From: Cereibacter sphaeroides
GTDB lineage: Bacteria; Pseudomonadota; Alphaproteobacteria; Rhodobacterales; Rhodobacteraceae
Direction of reading: 5' to 3'
Length of the DNA: 64,000 nt
Assembly: GCA_003243455.1 (NCBI GenBank)
Contig: QFQS01000003.1
Span: 186,001-250,000, forward strand
Shown piece after piece: positions 25,318 through 33,727 of the stretch (the stretch's first letter is position 1; each line of letters opens with the position of its first letter). The position numbers were made by a program, and so were the translations under genes. The notes under the pieces were generated by a model. It saw nothing but the letters and a program-made list of their open reading frames with translations. It did no database searches and was not told where the DNA came from.

Positions 25318-26202
25318 TTACTTGCCGATCGCCTTCATCACCGCTTCGCCCAGACCCGCCGGGCTGTCGGCGACGACGATGCCTGCGGCCTTCATCGCCT
25401 CGATCTTGCTTTCCGCATCGCCCTTGCCACCCGCGACGATGGCACCGGCATGGCCCATGCGGCGCCCCTTGGGCGCGGTGCGACCCGCGATGAAGCCTGC
25501 GGTCGGCTTCCAGCGGCCGCGCTTTTTCTCGTCGGCCAGGAACTGCGCGGCGTCTTCCTCGGCGGAACCGCCGATCTCGCCGATCATGATCATGGAGTGC
25601 GTCTCAGGGTCGGCCAGGAACATCTCGAGCACGTCGATATGTTCGGTGCCCTTGATCGGGTCGCCGCCGATGCCCACTGCGGTGGACTGGCCAAGGCCAA
25701 GATCGGAGGTCTGTTTCACAGCCTCATAGGTAAGCGTGCCAGAGCGGGAAACAACACCGACCGAGCCGCGCTTGTGGATATGGCCCGGCATGATGCCGAT
25801 CTTGCATGCATTAGGTGTGATGACGCCGGGACAGTTCGGTCCGATCAGGCGGGATTTCGACCCTTCCAGCGCGCGCTTGACCTTCATCATGTCCAGCACC
25901 GGAATGCCCTCGGTGATGCAGACGATCAGCGGCATCTCGGCATCGATGGCCTCAAGGATCGAGTCGGCGGCAAAAGGCGGCGGAACGTAGATGACGGAGG
26001 CATCCGCCTGCGTCGCGGCCCGCGCCTCATGCACCGAGTTGTAGACCGGCAGGCCCAGATGCTCGGTCCCGCCTTTGCCGGGCGTTACGCCGCCGACCAT
26101 CCTGGTGCCATAGGCGATGGCCTGTTCGGTGTGAAACGTCCCCTGGCTGCCGGTGATGCCCTGACAGATGACGCGGGTGTTTTCGTTGACGAGTACGGAC
26201 AT
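25318..26202 (-). CDS. sucD: Succinyl-CoA synthetase, alpha subunit
   Basis: A 294-residue CoA-binding subunit that carries the phosphohistidine. The CoA-binding Rossmann N-terminus (GITGSQGTFHTEQAIAYGTRMVGGVTPGKGG), SRLIGPNCPGVITP and the active-site GHAGAIVAGGKGDAESK are present. The beta subunit gene sucC is separated from it by 490 bp that contain a small secreted-protein gene, unlike the usual adjacent sucC-sucD. Confidence 0.97.
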   Translation of the reverse strand: MSVLVNENTRVICQGITGSQGTFHTEQAIAYGTRMVGGVTPGKGGTEHLGLPVYNSVHEARAATQADASVIYVPPPFAADSILEAIDAEMPLIVCITEGIPVLDMMKVKRALEGSKSRLIGPNCPGVITPNACKIGIMPGHIHKRGSVGVVSRSGTLTYEAVKQTSDLGLGQSTAVGIGGDPIKGTEHIDVLEMFLADPETHSMIMIGEIGGSAEEDAAQFLADEKKRGRWKPTAGFIAGRTAPKGRRMGHAGAIVAGGKGDAESKIEAMKAAGIVVADSPAGLGEAVMKAIGK

Positions 26203-26387
26203 GGCGGATTTATCCTAATCCTAGTTCACTGGTGTGCGGCGTATCGCTGCATAGTCTCCGCCTGGCGTCGGTGCAGACTGCGCGGTCGGCATATTTGCTG
26301 CTTGCAGCCAAGCCAAAACAAGCTGCAAGGTTCGGCGGGAGAGCCTCATTAAGGATGCGCATGTTTTGTGGGGCAACGATCGACACG

Positions 26388-26696
26388 CTATTGCCCCGGT
26401 GTTGTGGCAATTCGACGGGAACGGGCACTGACAACAGCTACATTCGCAATCGCATGAAACGATGCACGCTTTGCGGCAACAAATGAGTCAAGGCCATCGG
26501 TGGCTTCGGGTTCAGGAGTCGTGGCAAAGTAGCAAAAATCAACGACGATAAGCGCCGCATCTGCCATGTTGTCCATTAGCGGCTCGAAATCTCGAGCGCG
26601 TTGTACAATGCAATCCTTCATTTCAATTGGCTGTGCTGCCGCGGCTGTGATGGAAGCCAATATGGCAGCACCAAATCCAAGAATGAATCTATTCAC
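26388..26696 (-). CDS. Small secreted hypothetical protein within the sucC-sucD interval
   Basis: A 102-residue product with a signal peptide (MNRFILGFGAAILASITAAAA, predicted cleavage near AQP) and a short mature part with two Cys residues (KDCIV and DFCYF), which may form a disulfide. No known family recognised. AT-richer than the suc genes and overlapping the sucC stop by 4 bp, so it is co-transcribed after sucC. Between it and sucD (26203-26387) I see no gene. Confidence 0.62.
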   Translation of the reverse strand: MNRFILGFGAAILASITAAAAQPIEMKDCIVQRARDFEPLMDNMADAALIVVDFCYFATTPEPEATDGLDSFVAAKRASFHAIANVAVVSARSRRIATTPGQ

Positions 26697-27886
26697 ACCT
26701 TCACCGCTTTCACGATCTTCTCGGCCGCATCGCTCAGGTTATCCGCAGCGATGACGTTCAGGCCGGAGTTCTTGATGATTTCTTTGCCCAGTTCGACGTT
26801 GGTCCCCTCAAGCCGGACGACCAGTGGCACTTTCAGGCCGACCTCCTTCACCGCAGCGATGATGCCTTCCGCGATGATGTCGCACCGCATGATGCCGCCG
26901 AAGATGTTGACCAGGATGCCTTTGACGTTCGGGTCCGAGGTGATGATCTTGAACGCCTCGGTCACCTTCTCTTTCGTCGCGCCGCCGCCCACGTCCAGGA
27001 AGTTGGCGGGTTCAGCGCCGTACAGCTTGATGATATCCATCGTCGCCATGGCAAGGCCCGCGCCGTTGACCATGCAACCGATTTCGCCATCCAGCGCGAT
27101 GTAGTTCAGGTCGAACTTCGAAGCCGCGAGTTCCTTCGGGTCTTCCTCGGTCTCGTCGCGCAGGGCGGCGATGTCGGGCTGGCGGAACAGGGCGTTGTTA
27201 TCGAAGCCGATCTTGGCATCCAGGCATTTGAGCTTGCCGTCCGGCGTCACGATCAGCGGGTTGATCTCCAGCATCTCCATGTCCTTCTCGACGAAGGCCT
27301 TGTAGAGCGTCTTGATCAGCGACACGCATTGCTTGACCAGCGCGCCTTCCAGCCCAAGGGCGAAGGCCACGCGGCGGCCGTGGAAATCGGACAGGCCCGA
27401 GGCGGGATCGACCGAAAAGCTGACGATCCGTTCCGGCGTGTCATGGGCGACCTGTTCGATATCCATGCCGCCCTCGGTCGAGGCGACGAAAGAGATGCGA
27501 GAGGTCTGACGGTCGATCAGCAGGGCGAGGTACAACTCGCGCGCGATGTCCGAGCCGTCTTCGATATAGATGCGGTTCACCTGCTTGCCGGTCGGGCCGG
27601 TCTGGTGGGTGATCAGCGTGCGGCCCAGCATCTGCTTGGCCTGCACCTCGGCCTCGGCCACCGATTTGGCCAGGCGCACGCCGCCCTTGTCGCCCGCCTC
27701 GGCTTCCTTGAAGTGGCCCTTGCCGCGCCCGCCCGCATGGATCTGCGCCTTCACCACCCAGAGCGGGCCGTCGAGTTCCCCCGCCGCCGTCTTGGCCTCT
27801 TCGGCGCGCAGAACGACGCGGCCGTCGGAAACCGGGGCGCCAAAGCTGCGCAGAAGGGCCTTGGCCTGATACTCGTGGATGTTCAT
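26693..27886 (-). CDS. sucC: Succinyl-CoA synthetase, beta subunit
   Basis: A 397-residue ATP-grasp subunit. MNIHEYQAKALLRSFGAPV, the nucleotide-binding VVKAQIHAGGRGKGHFKEAEAG, EINPLIVTPDGKLKCLDAKI and CMVNGAGLAMATMDIIKLYGAEPANFLDVGGGA are standard SucC motifs. Two TGTGATCAC(A) palindromes lie 107-137 bp upstream of its ATG and probably regulate the suc operon. Confidence 0.97.
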   Translation of the reverse strand: MNIHEYQAKALLRSFGAPVSDGRVVLRAEEAKTAAGELDGPLWVVKAQIHAGGRGKGHFKEAEAGDKGGVRLAKSVAEAEVQAKQMLGRTLITHQTGPTGKQVNRIYIEDGSDIARELYLALLIDRQTSRISFVASTEGGMDIEQVAHDTPERIVSFSVDPASGLSDFHGRRVAFALGLEGALVKQCVSLIKTLYKAFVEKDMEMLEINPLIVTPDGKLKCLDAKIGFDNNALFRQPDIAALRDETEEDPKELAASKFDLNYIALDGEIGCMVNGAGLAMATMDIIKLYGAEPANFLDVGGGATKEKVTEAFKIITSDPNVKGILVNIFGGIMRCDIIAEGIIAAVKEVGLKVPLVVRLEGTNVELGKEIIKNSGLNVIAADNLSDAAEKIVKAVKV

Positions 27887-27992
27887 GATCGTGTTCCGTC
27901 CATGATGTTTTGGCGCCTGATGCCACGGAAACTCGTGCCGTCAAACGTGCTTTCTGCCTGTTAGCGCCGAAGCACCAGAGAAAAGAGACATT

Positions 27993-28023
27993 TGTGATCA
28001 CGGCCTCGAATGCTGTGATCACA
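27993..28023. promoter_or_regulatory. Paired TGTGATCACA palindromes upstream of sucC
   Basis: TGTGATCACG at 27993-28002 and the perfect palindrome TGTGATCACA at 28014-28023, centres 21 bp apart (two helical turns), lie in the 181-bp gap between sucC and its upstream neighbour. The same palindrome occurs once upstream of sdhC. A dimeric regulator of TCA genes is the simplest reading; its identity is unknown. Confidence 0.6.
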
Positions 28024-28067
28024 TTTAAGATTTCCGTTACTTTGCAATCGCGCGGGCGTGATGCGAC

Positions 28068-29273
28068 TCAGTTCAGCATCACCGCGAAGAACAGCGCATC
28101 GCCCGAAACCATCGCCGTGAACCGCTGCCAGTTGGCGGGGGAGACGACGCGGCCCTTTTCCAGATAGGGCAGCGCACCCGCGCCTTGTATCCAGGCGGCG
28201 ACGTCGATGGGCCTTGGATCGGTGAAAAGCCGCGAGACGTTGACGCCCGCGTTGTCGCCCAGCCAGACGTAGGGCGCGAGCAGCTTTCCGTTCAAAAGCG
28301 CCTCGGCGTCGGACAGCACATCCAGCCAGACCGCGCCGGTGCCAGGCGGCAGTTCTACCCCCATGACCGACTGCTGCCGGTCGTTCGGCAGCCATTCGCG
28401 GTCATTGTCGCCTTCCACATCCAGGCGCCGCCAGAACTCGCGGTTGTCGGCGACCATAGCCAGGAACTCGGTTCGTGCCTTGGCGGCGCTTTCGCGGTCC
28501 GGCGGCTGGTCCAGTGCCTGAAGCACGACAGCGAGGACGTCGATCCATTCGTCATAGGTCTCGAGCATCAACTCGCCCTGGGGCGGTCCGCGCATGATGG
28601 AGATGGCAAAACGCGCATCGCGCACCTCAGTGATTGCGGCGGTCGGATCATAAGCCAGCAGCGCCGAACTGAACCCCGACAGCATATGAGCATAGGCCGA
28701 AAGCCAAGCCGCATCGGCCACGTCAAAGCGGATGGTGGGCAGCGGGGCGGCGGGGTCTCGTTCTTCCCACCGCCATCCAAGCAGGATGGGGCCAAAGACG
28801 TCGATCGCGGTTTCGCCCGGTTCGCGCTTGCCATCGGCGTTGATGTCGAACCACAGGTCGCCAAGTGCAATCTCGAGCGCGAAGTCTGAGGTGGCGGGTA
28901 TGGCGGAAAGCGGCGGGACGACTTCTGTCATGCGGCTGTCGACGCCACGGAAAAGCTCGGCGATCATGGCGGGCTGAAAAGGAACGGCGTCCGGGTTTTC
29001 GGCCAGTGGCAGCCGGAACAGCGGCATGCCCGTCAAGGTCGGCAGCAGACCGACCTTCCAGCGCAGTTGCAGCGCCTGTTCCACCGCGCCAAGGAAGCGA
29101 ACGCCACCAAGGGCGAAGCGATCCGCATCTGTCGGATCGGGCAGGGCTGCAAGGCGAGCCTCGACAGGGCCCAGACCCTTTTCCGCAATCTCGGCTGAAA
29201 TTGCTGATTGTGCGTTTGCTGCGACCGGCAGGGCCAGCATCAGTTTGCAGGCGGCGATTGCCCAGATGCGCAT
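28068..29273 (-). CDS. Secreted hypothetical protein (401 aa)
   Basis: Begins with a signal peptide (MRIWAIAACKLMLALPVAANA, cleavage before QSA). The mature part is mixed alpha/beta without recognised family. LGDLWFDINADGKREPGE looks like a calcium-binding EF-hand/dockerin-type loop. ATG 29273 was chosen over an ATG two codons earlier because GGGAGGG lies 7 nt before it. It sits between mdh and sucC on the same strand, after the mdh terminator, so it has its own promoter. Periplasmic role unknown. Confidence 0.75.
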   Translation of the reverse strand: MRIWAIAACKLMLALPVAANAQSAISAEIAEKGLGPVEARLAALPDPTDADRFALGGVRFLGAVEQALQLRWKVGLLPTLTGMPLFRLPLAENPDAVPFQPAMIAELFRGVDSRMTEVVPPLSAIPATSDFALEIALGDLWFDINADGKREPGETAIDVFGPILLGWRWEERDPAAPLPTIRFDVADAAWLSAYAHMLSGFSSALLAYDPTAAITEVRDARFAISIMRGPPQGELMLETYDEWIDVLAVVLQALDQPPDRESAAKARTEFLAMVADNREFWRRLDVEGDNDREWLPNDRQQSVMGVELPPGTGAVWLDVLSDAEALLNGKLLAPYVWLGDNAGVNVSRLFTDPRPIDVAAWIQGAGALPYLEKGRVVSPANWQRFTAMVSGDALFFAVMLN

Positions 29274-29294
29274 CGTCATTCCCTCCCGATCCCG

Positions 29295-29327
29295 AAAAGC
29301 AAAATGCGCGCCTTTGGGGCGCGCATT
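29295..29327 (-). terminator. Rho-independent terminator of mdh
   Basis: On the minus strand, AATGCGCGCC pairs with GGCGCGCATT (29327-29318 with 29312-29303) around a 5-nt loop and is followed by TTTTGCTTTT. It begins 26 bp after the mdh stop codon. Confidence 0.88.
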
Positions 29328-29352
29328 CAAGCTTCTTTCAGATGGCTGGACG

Positions 29353-30315
29353 TCAGGCCAGCGAGGGGTCGATCGCCTTGCAGGCGTCGACAAGGCCCTT
29401 CACCGCGTCGACCGACTTCTGGAACATGACGCCTTCGTCCTTGTTCATCTTGATGTCGACGACGCGCTCGATGCCGTTCTCACCGATCACGGCGGGAACA
29501 CCGACATACATGCCCTTCAGGCCATACTCGCCGTCGCAATAGGCCGCGCAGGGCAGGACACGCTTCTGGTCCTTCAGATAGGCTTCGGCCATCTCGATTG
29601 CGCTGGTTGCCGGCGCGTAGAAGGCCGAGCCGGTTTTGAGCAAGCCCACGATCTCGGCCCCGCCATCACGGGTGCGCTGCACGATGGCATCGAGTTTTTC
29701 CTGCGTGGTCCAGCCCATCTCGACCAGGTCAGGCAGCGGGATGCCGGCAACGGTGGAATAGCGGGTCAGCGGCACCATCGTGTCGCCATGGCCGCCCAGA
29801 ACGAAGGCCGAGACGTCGCGCATCGAGACGCCGAATTCCAGGCTCAGGAAGTGGCGGAAGCGCGAACTGTCCAGCACGCCGGCCATGCCGACGACGCGGT
29901 TGGTGGGCAGACCCGAGTATTTCTGCAGCGCCCAGACCATCGCATCCAGCGGGTTGGTGATGCAGATGACGAATGCGCCGGGGGCGTGTTTCTTGATGCC
30001 TTCGCCGACCGACTTCATGACCTTCAGGTTGATGCCCAGAAGGTCGTCGCGGCTCATCCCCGGCTTGCGCGGAACGCCGGCGGTCACGATGCAGACATCG
30101 GCGCGGCGCAGGAAGGCATAGTCGTTGGTGCCGGTCATCTCGGCGTCGAAGCCTTCGGCGGGGCCGGATTGCGCAATGTCGAGCGCCTTGCCCTGCGGAA
30201 TGCCTTCGGCGATGTCGAACAGCACGACGTCGCCGAGTTCCTTCAGCGCGGCAAGGTGGGCAAGCGTGCCACCGATCTGTCCAGCGCCGATCAGCGCAAT
30301 CTTGGGTCTGGCCAT
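29353..30315 (-). CDS. mdh: Malate dehydrogenase
   Basis: A 320-residue LDH-like malate dehydrogenase (TCA cycle, NAD+). NAD site MARPKIALIGAGQIGGTLAHLAALKELGDVVLFD; substrate-loop RKPGMSRDDLL with the Arg pair typical of malate enzymes; NPLDAMVWAL; active-site His in GGHGDTMVPL. The frame is open 121 codons upstream with low-complexity sequence, so the family start at 30315 was used. It is ended by its own terminator. Confidence 0.97.
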   Translation of the reverse strand: MARPKIALIGAGQIGGTLAHLAALKELGDVVLFDIAEGIPQGKALDIAQSGPAEGFDAEMTGTNDYAFLRRADVCIVTAGVPRKPGMSRDDLLGINLKVMKSVGEGIKKHAPGAFVICITNPLDAMVWALQKYSGLPTNRVVGMAGVLDSSRFRHFLSLEFGVSMRDVSAFVLGGHGDTMVPLTRYSTVAGIPLPDLVEMGWTTQEKLDAIVQRTRDGGAEIVGLLKTGSAFYAPATSAIEMAEAYLKDQKRVLPCAAYCDGEYGLKGMYVGVPAVIGENGIERVVDIKMNKDEGVMFQKSVDAVKGLVDACKAIDPSLA

Positions 30316-30508
30316 TTTCCGTTCTCCGGCTCGTTTGACTGACCCGGCGATGGGTAGTCGGTTGAAGGCTGGCGTGCAAGCGTGGTGCGGGCGATCAGGG
30401 CAATGGGGCCTGTTGGTAGCGCCATCATTAGGATAGACCGCGAGCGAAAGAGGCAGAGCACCTGTGGTCAGAGGTGCGAATCGCCCACAGGGGCGCGCGG
30501 AGCAGTGC

Positions 30509-31246
30509 ATGGAAGGACCGGCTTTCTGGGTCGCGGCGGTGATCGCGGCTGCCTTGGTCGGCATGGCCAAGGGAGGCCTGCCGGTCGTCGGCATGTTGGG
30601 GGTTCCGGTGCTGGCGCTGGTCATGTCTCCGGTCGCGGCGGCGGGGTTGCTGCTGCCGGTCTTCGTGCTGTCGGACATGTTCGGGCTTTACGCCTATCGC
30701 CGCGCCTATGACCTGCGCCTGCTCAAGCTGCTGGCCCCCGCCGCCACCGTCGGCGTCGGCATCGGCTGGCTGACGGCCAGCGTGGTGTCGGACCGGCTGG
30801 TCGAGATCATCGTGGGGCTGATCGGCGCGATCTTTGCGCTGAGCCTGATCCTGAAACGCGGAGAGGAAGCGCCGCCAAGGCCCGCGCGGGCTGGCGCGGG
30901 CAGGTTCTGGGGTACCATCACAGGATTCACCAGTTTCGTCAGCCACGCGGGCGCGCCGCCCTATCAGGTCTTTGTGCTGCCCCTGCGGCTGGAGAAGACG
31001 GTCTATGCGGGGACGACGACGATCCTGTTTGCCTATGTGAACGCGGTAAAGCTGATCCCATATTGGGCGCTGGGGCAGCTATCGCTGGCCAATTTGCGCG
31101 TGGCGGCGATCCTGACAGTTCCCGCCGTGATCTCGGTCTTCGTCGGGGTCTGGCTGGTGCGGGTGTTGCCGCAGAAGCTGTTCTTTCAGCTGGTGGTCTG
31201 GGCGCTGCTCGCGGTGTCGCTGAAGCTTTTGTGGGACGCGGTGTAG
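30509..31246 (+). CDS. TauE/SafE-family sulfite exporter-like permease
   Basis: A 245-residue membrane protein with about seven to eight helices and the duplicated family motif: GMAKGGLPVVGMLGVPVLAL in the first half and GTITGFTSFVSHAGAPPYQVFVLPLRL in the second, as in TauE/SafE anion exporters. The substrate (sulfite, sulfoacetate or other small anion) cannot be decided. ATG 30509 was chosen because the longer frame adds only charged sequence. The stop is followed within 5 bp by dispersed repeat copy A. Confidence 0.88.
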   Translation: MEGPAFWVAAVIAAALVGMAKGGLPVVGMLGVPVLALVMSPVAAAGLLLPVFVLSDMFGLYAYRRAYDLRLLKLLAPAATVGVGIGWLTASVVSDRLVEIIVGLIGAIFALSLILKRGEEAPPRPARAGAGRFWGTITGFTSFVSHAGAPPYQVFVLPLRLEKTVYAGTTTILFAYVNAVKLIPYWALGQLSLANLRVAAILTVPAVISVFVGVWLVRVLPQKLFFQLVVWALLAVSLKLLWDAV

Positions 31247-31250
31247 CATC

Positions 31251-31462
31251 TGGCGAAAGCCATCGCCTTCGCCACGCGGCACAGATTGAGTTGCACCGGC
31301 CGTGGCCCCAAAGGCCACGGCCAGCGCCCGCCCCGCCAATGGCGGGCGCTTCTCGCCCGCCGGGGCAGGCACTGGCCTCTAGTGATCTCTCCGCACGAGC
31401 GGTCTTGGGGCGACGTTGCGCTGCGGGCGGGGAAACGCGGATCGCGTTTCTTATCCCGCCCG
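31251..31462 (-). repeat. Dispersed GC-rich intergenic repeat, copy A
   Basis: A 212-bp copy in minus orientation of the repeat also found at 39781-39960, 43686-43895 and 50579-50754. Shared blocks, read on the repeat's own strand, are GAAACGCGATCCGCGTTTC, CCCGCAGCGC, CAAGACC, GCCTGCCCCGGCGGG, CGGTGCAACTC and a final GGCGAAGGCGATGGCTTTCG. Most blocks are self-complementary, so the RNA would fold into several hairpins. It also supplies the last four codons of the gene at 31451. Confidence 0.85.
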
Positions 31463-31771
31463 ACCAACGGCCTCGCGCCGAGCCGGATCACCCTCGACCA
31501 CCGTCCCCCAGTTGCGACCCGAAGCCACCATGCAGGTCGCGCCGCCCGGCATCGCGACCATGATCGTCCATGTCCCGGCCTCCGAGGCGAATGGCTCGGT
31601 AATTCCGTTGTCGGCAGCCATCCCGACGCGCTGCCGCAGCGCTTGCCGCGTCTCGCAAGGATGTCTCGCCACCGCCTCATGCCCTTCGCACAGGGGCGCG
31701 GCAAACCCTGCGCGGGTGGCCAGGATCAGCCCGGCAAAGCCGAGCGACAGGGCGAACATCGTCTTGGTCAT
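31451..31771 (-). CDS. Small exported hypothetical protein (106 aa)
   Basis: Signal peptide MTKTMFALSLGFAGLILATRAGFA, cleaved before APL. The mature part is about 80 residues with three Cys (APLCEG, RHPCET, ATCMVA) and the GTWTIMVAMPGGATCMVASGRNW beta-like stretch. AAGGGA lies 8 nt before the ATG. The stop codon falls in dispersed repeat copy A, so its C-terminus may have been changed by repeat insertion. No family recognised. Confidence 0.72.
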   Translation of the reverse strand: MTKTMFALSLGFAGLILATRAGFAAPLCEGHEAVARHPCETRQALRQRVGMAADNGITEPFASEAGTWTIMVAMPGGATCMVASGRNWGTVVEGDPARREAVGRAG

Positions 31772-32023
31772 GGGGTATATCCCTTGGCAGAGGAGCGGTC
31801 CCGTCAGCAGGAACCACGAGGGCCAAGCTTGACATGCCGAAGCTGCAAGAACGGGTAAACGGAGCGTGCCGCGACCGTCGATTTGGTGACGGCGCGCGGT
31901 GTTCGCTGCCTGTTGCGGCATAGTGCGCAGGATGTCGTTTGCCGGTGGAAAGCCAACGCCAAACCTGCATATCGTCACGCCAGCAATCGCCGTCCCAGGA
32001 ACGGCCCGTAGCGGAGGTCTCGC

Positions 32024-32575
32024 ATGGTCTGGCTGATCCTTGGGGTGGCGCTGTGGTGGGGCGCGCATTTCTTCAGGCGCATCGCGCCAGCAGCACGCGC
32101 CAGCCTTGGCGACCGGGGAAAAGGGTTGGTGGCGCTGCTGCTGGTCCTCTCCGTGGTGTTCATGGTTCTTGGCTATCGTTCGGCGGATTTCATCTACGTC
32201 TATTCGCCGCCGCCCGGTGCGAGACATCTGAACAACCTTCTGATGCTCTTTGCGGTTTTCCTGTTCGGGGTCGGCGGCACCAAGGGCCTGCTTTACCCGC
32301 GCATGCGCCACCCAATGCTGTGGGGAACGGTGATCTGGTCGGTCGCGCACCTGATGGTGAACGGCGATCTGGCCTCGCTGATCCTGTTCGGCGGCATCGG
32401 GGCCTGGGCCATCGTCACGATGATCGTCATCAATCGCTCGGACATCTGGGTGCCGCCGGTCAACGGGCGCGGAATTCGCGGCGATGTGATGAACCTTTTC
32501 GGCACGGTCGCGCTTTACGCTGTGATCGCCGGGGTCCACATCTGGCTTGGCTACAACCCGTTCATGGGAACTTGA
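32024..32575 (+). CDS. NnrU family membrane protein
   Basis: A 183-residue membrane protein with about five to six helices: MVWLILGVALWWGAHFFRRIAP, LVALLLVLSVVFMVLGYR, LNNLLMLFAVFLFGVGGTKG, HPMLWGTVIWSVAHLMVNGDLASLILFGGIGAWAIV. The pattern RHPMLWG..AHL is typical of NnrU, a haem/denitrification-associated family related to mdpH/isoprenylcysteine methyltransferase-like proteins. No nir/nor genes are adjacent, so a link to denitrification is not supported here. Confidence 0.9.
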   Translation: MVWLILGVALWWGAHFFRRIAPAARASLGDRGKGLVALLLVLSVVFMVLGYRSADFIYVYSPPPGARHLNNLLMLFAVFLFGVGGTKGLLYPRMRHPMLWGTVIWSVAHLMVNGDLASLILFGGIGAWAIVTMIVINRSDIWVPPVNGRGIRGDVMNLFGTVALYAVIAGVHIWLGYNPFMGT

Positions 32576-32579
32576 CGCG

Positions 32580-32783
32580 ATGAAACTCTACCGATTTCTG
32601 TCTGCCGACGACACGTCCGCCTTTTGCCACAAGGTCACCGCCGCCCTGAACAACGGCTGGGACCTGCACGGCGGGCCGACCTATGCCTATGATCAGGCCA
32701 ACAACGTCATGCGCTGCGGACAGGCCGTGGTGAAAGAGGCGCCGGGAATCTATTCCCCCGAGACCAAGCTTTCCGAGCACTAG
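32580..32783 (+). CDS. DUF1737 domain protein
   Basis: A 67-residue protein beginning MKLYRFLSADDTSAFCHKVTAALNNGWDLHGGPTYAYD, the core of DUF1737 (small all alpha/beta proteins of unknown function). The start is 4 bp after the nnrU stop, so the two are co-transcribed. Confidence 0.88.
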   Translation: MKLYRFLSADDTSAFCHKVTAALNNGWDLHGGPTYAYDQANNVMRCGQAVVKEAPGIYSPETKLSEH

Positions 32784-32794
32784 TCGCGCCCGGG

Positions 32795-32884
32795 TGTGAT
32801 CACAAAGCCGATTTATTTCCCCTGTTGACGCTGCCCTGCAGCATTTTGCGGGATTGTCGGGCGTGACATGCCCGAAAATCCCGC
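32795..32884. promoter_or_regulatory. sdhC upstream region: TGTGATCACA palindrome and imperfect hairpin
   Basis: TGTGATCACA at 32795-32804 matches the pair found upstream of sucC. TTGACG at 32825-32830 could be a -35 element. An imperfect hairpin at 32848-32884 (GCGGGATT with AATCCCGC, inner CGGGC with GCCCG) lies 64 bp before the sdhC ATG. A role as operator plus promoter is inference. Confidence 0.55.
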
Positions 32885-32947
32885 TATTGATCAGGCAGCA
32901 ACCCGCCGGTAGCCGCGCTCCGGTCTGGCCAGCAGGAGGGATTTGAC

Positions 32948-33331
32948 ATGGCTGACGTCAACCGGGGCAACCGCCCCCTGTCGCCGCATCTCCAGATCTA
33001 CCGCCCGCAACTGACCTCGTTCACCTCGATCATGACGCGGATCACCGGCAACGGGCTGATCGTCGCGGGAATCCTGATCGTCTGGTGGCTTCTGGCCGCC
33101 GCCACCGGGCCGGAATACTTCGCCGTGGCCGATGGCTTCGTGCGGTCCTGGTTCGGCAAGCTGATCTTCCTCGGCTCGATCTGGGCGATCTGGTATCACT
33201 TCCTTGCCGGGCTGCGGCACCTCTGGTTCGACAGCGGGCGGGGGCTTGAGATTCACACCGCCGAAAAGCTGGGGATCGCTGTGATCGCAGGCTCGTTCAT
33301 CCTCACCATTCTGACCGTGGTGATCCTGTGA
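32948..33331 (+). CDS. sdhC: Succinate dehydrogenase cytochrome b556 subunit
   Basis: A 127-residue membrane anchor of complex II. The N-terminus RPLSPHLQIYRPQLTSFTSIMTRITG contains the family signature RPLSPHLxIY and the Ser/Arg of the quinone site. Three helices follow, with the haem ligand His in HFLAGLRHLWFD. CAGGAGGG precedes the ATG. First gene of sdhC-D-A; sdhD follows after 11 bp. Confidence 0.95.
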   Translation: MADVNRGNRPLSPHLQIYRPQLTSFTSIMTRITGNGLIVAGILIVWWLLAAATGPEYFAVADGFVRSWFGKLIFLGSIWAIWYHFLAGLRHLWFDSGRGLEIHTAEKLGIAVIAGSFILTILTVVIL

Positions 33332-33342
33332 AGGGGGAACGC

Positions 33343-33714
33343 ATGGCATATCTGACCGATCGCAAGCGGGCCGAGGGTCTGGGCTCCTCGAAAAGCGGCA
33401 CCGAGCATTTCTGGCACATGCAGATCTCCAGCGTCGCACTGGCCATTCTGGTGCCGCTGTTCATCTTTATCTTCGGCAGCATCCTTGGCGCGCCTCATGC
33501 CGAGGTTGTCGCCTATTTCGCCCGGCCCTTCCCGGCCATCGTGGCGGCGCTGACGATCACCGTGGGCTTCGTTCACTTCAAGAACGGCGCGCAGATCATG
33601 ATCGAGGATTATTCCGACGGCATCACCCGCAAGACGCTGATCATCGGCGCAACCTGCCTGAGCTATGCCCTGATCGCGACGGGGCTGTTCGCCTTGATCC
33701 GGCTGGCGCTCTGA
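33343..33714 (+). CDS. sdhD: Succinate dehydrogenase hydrophobic membrane anchor subunit
   Basis: A 123-residue three-helix anchor: GTEHFWHMQISSVALAILVPLFIFI, then AALTITVGFVHFKNGAQIMIEDY (haem His and the quinone-site Asp-Tyr) and TLIIGATCLSYALIATGLFALIRL. ATG 33343 is preceded by AAGGGGG; five extra codons upstream in frame would overlap the sdhC stop. Operon sdhCDA. Confidence 0.93.
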   Translation: MAYLTDRKRAEGLGSSKSGTEHFWHMQISSVALAILVPLFIFIFGSILGAPHAEVVAYFARPFPAIVAALTITVGFVHFKNGAQIMIEDYSDGITRKTLIIGATCLSYALIATGLFALIRLAL

Positions 33715-33727
33715 AGGACGACGAGAC

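Noticed and set aside
26210..26434. 74-residue minus-strand frame between sucD and sucC
   Set aside because: Overlaps the signal-peptide gene in another frame and has no supporting features.
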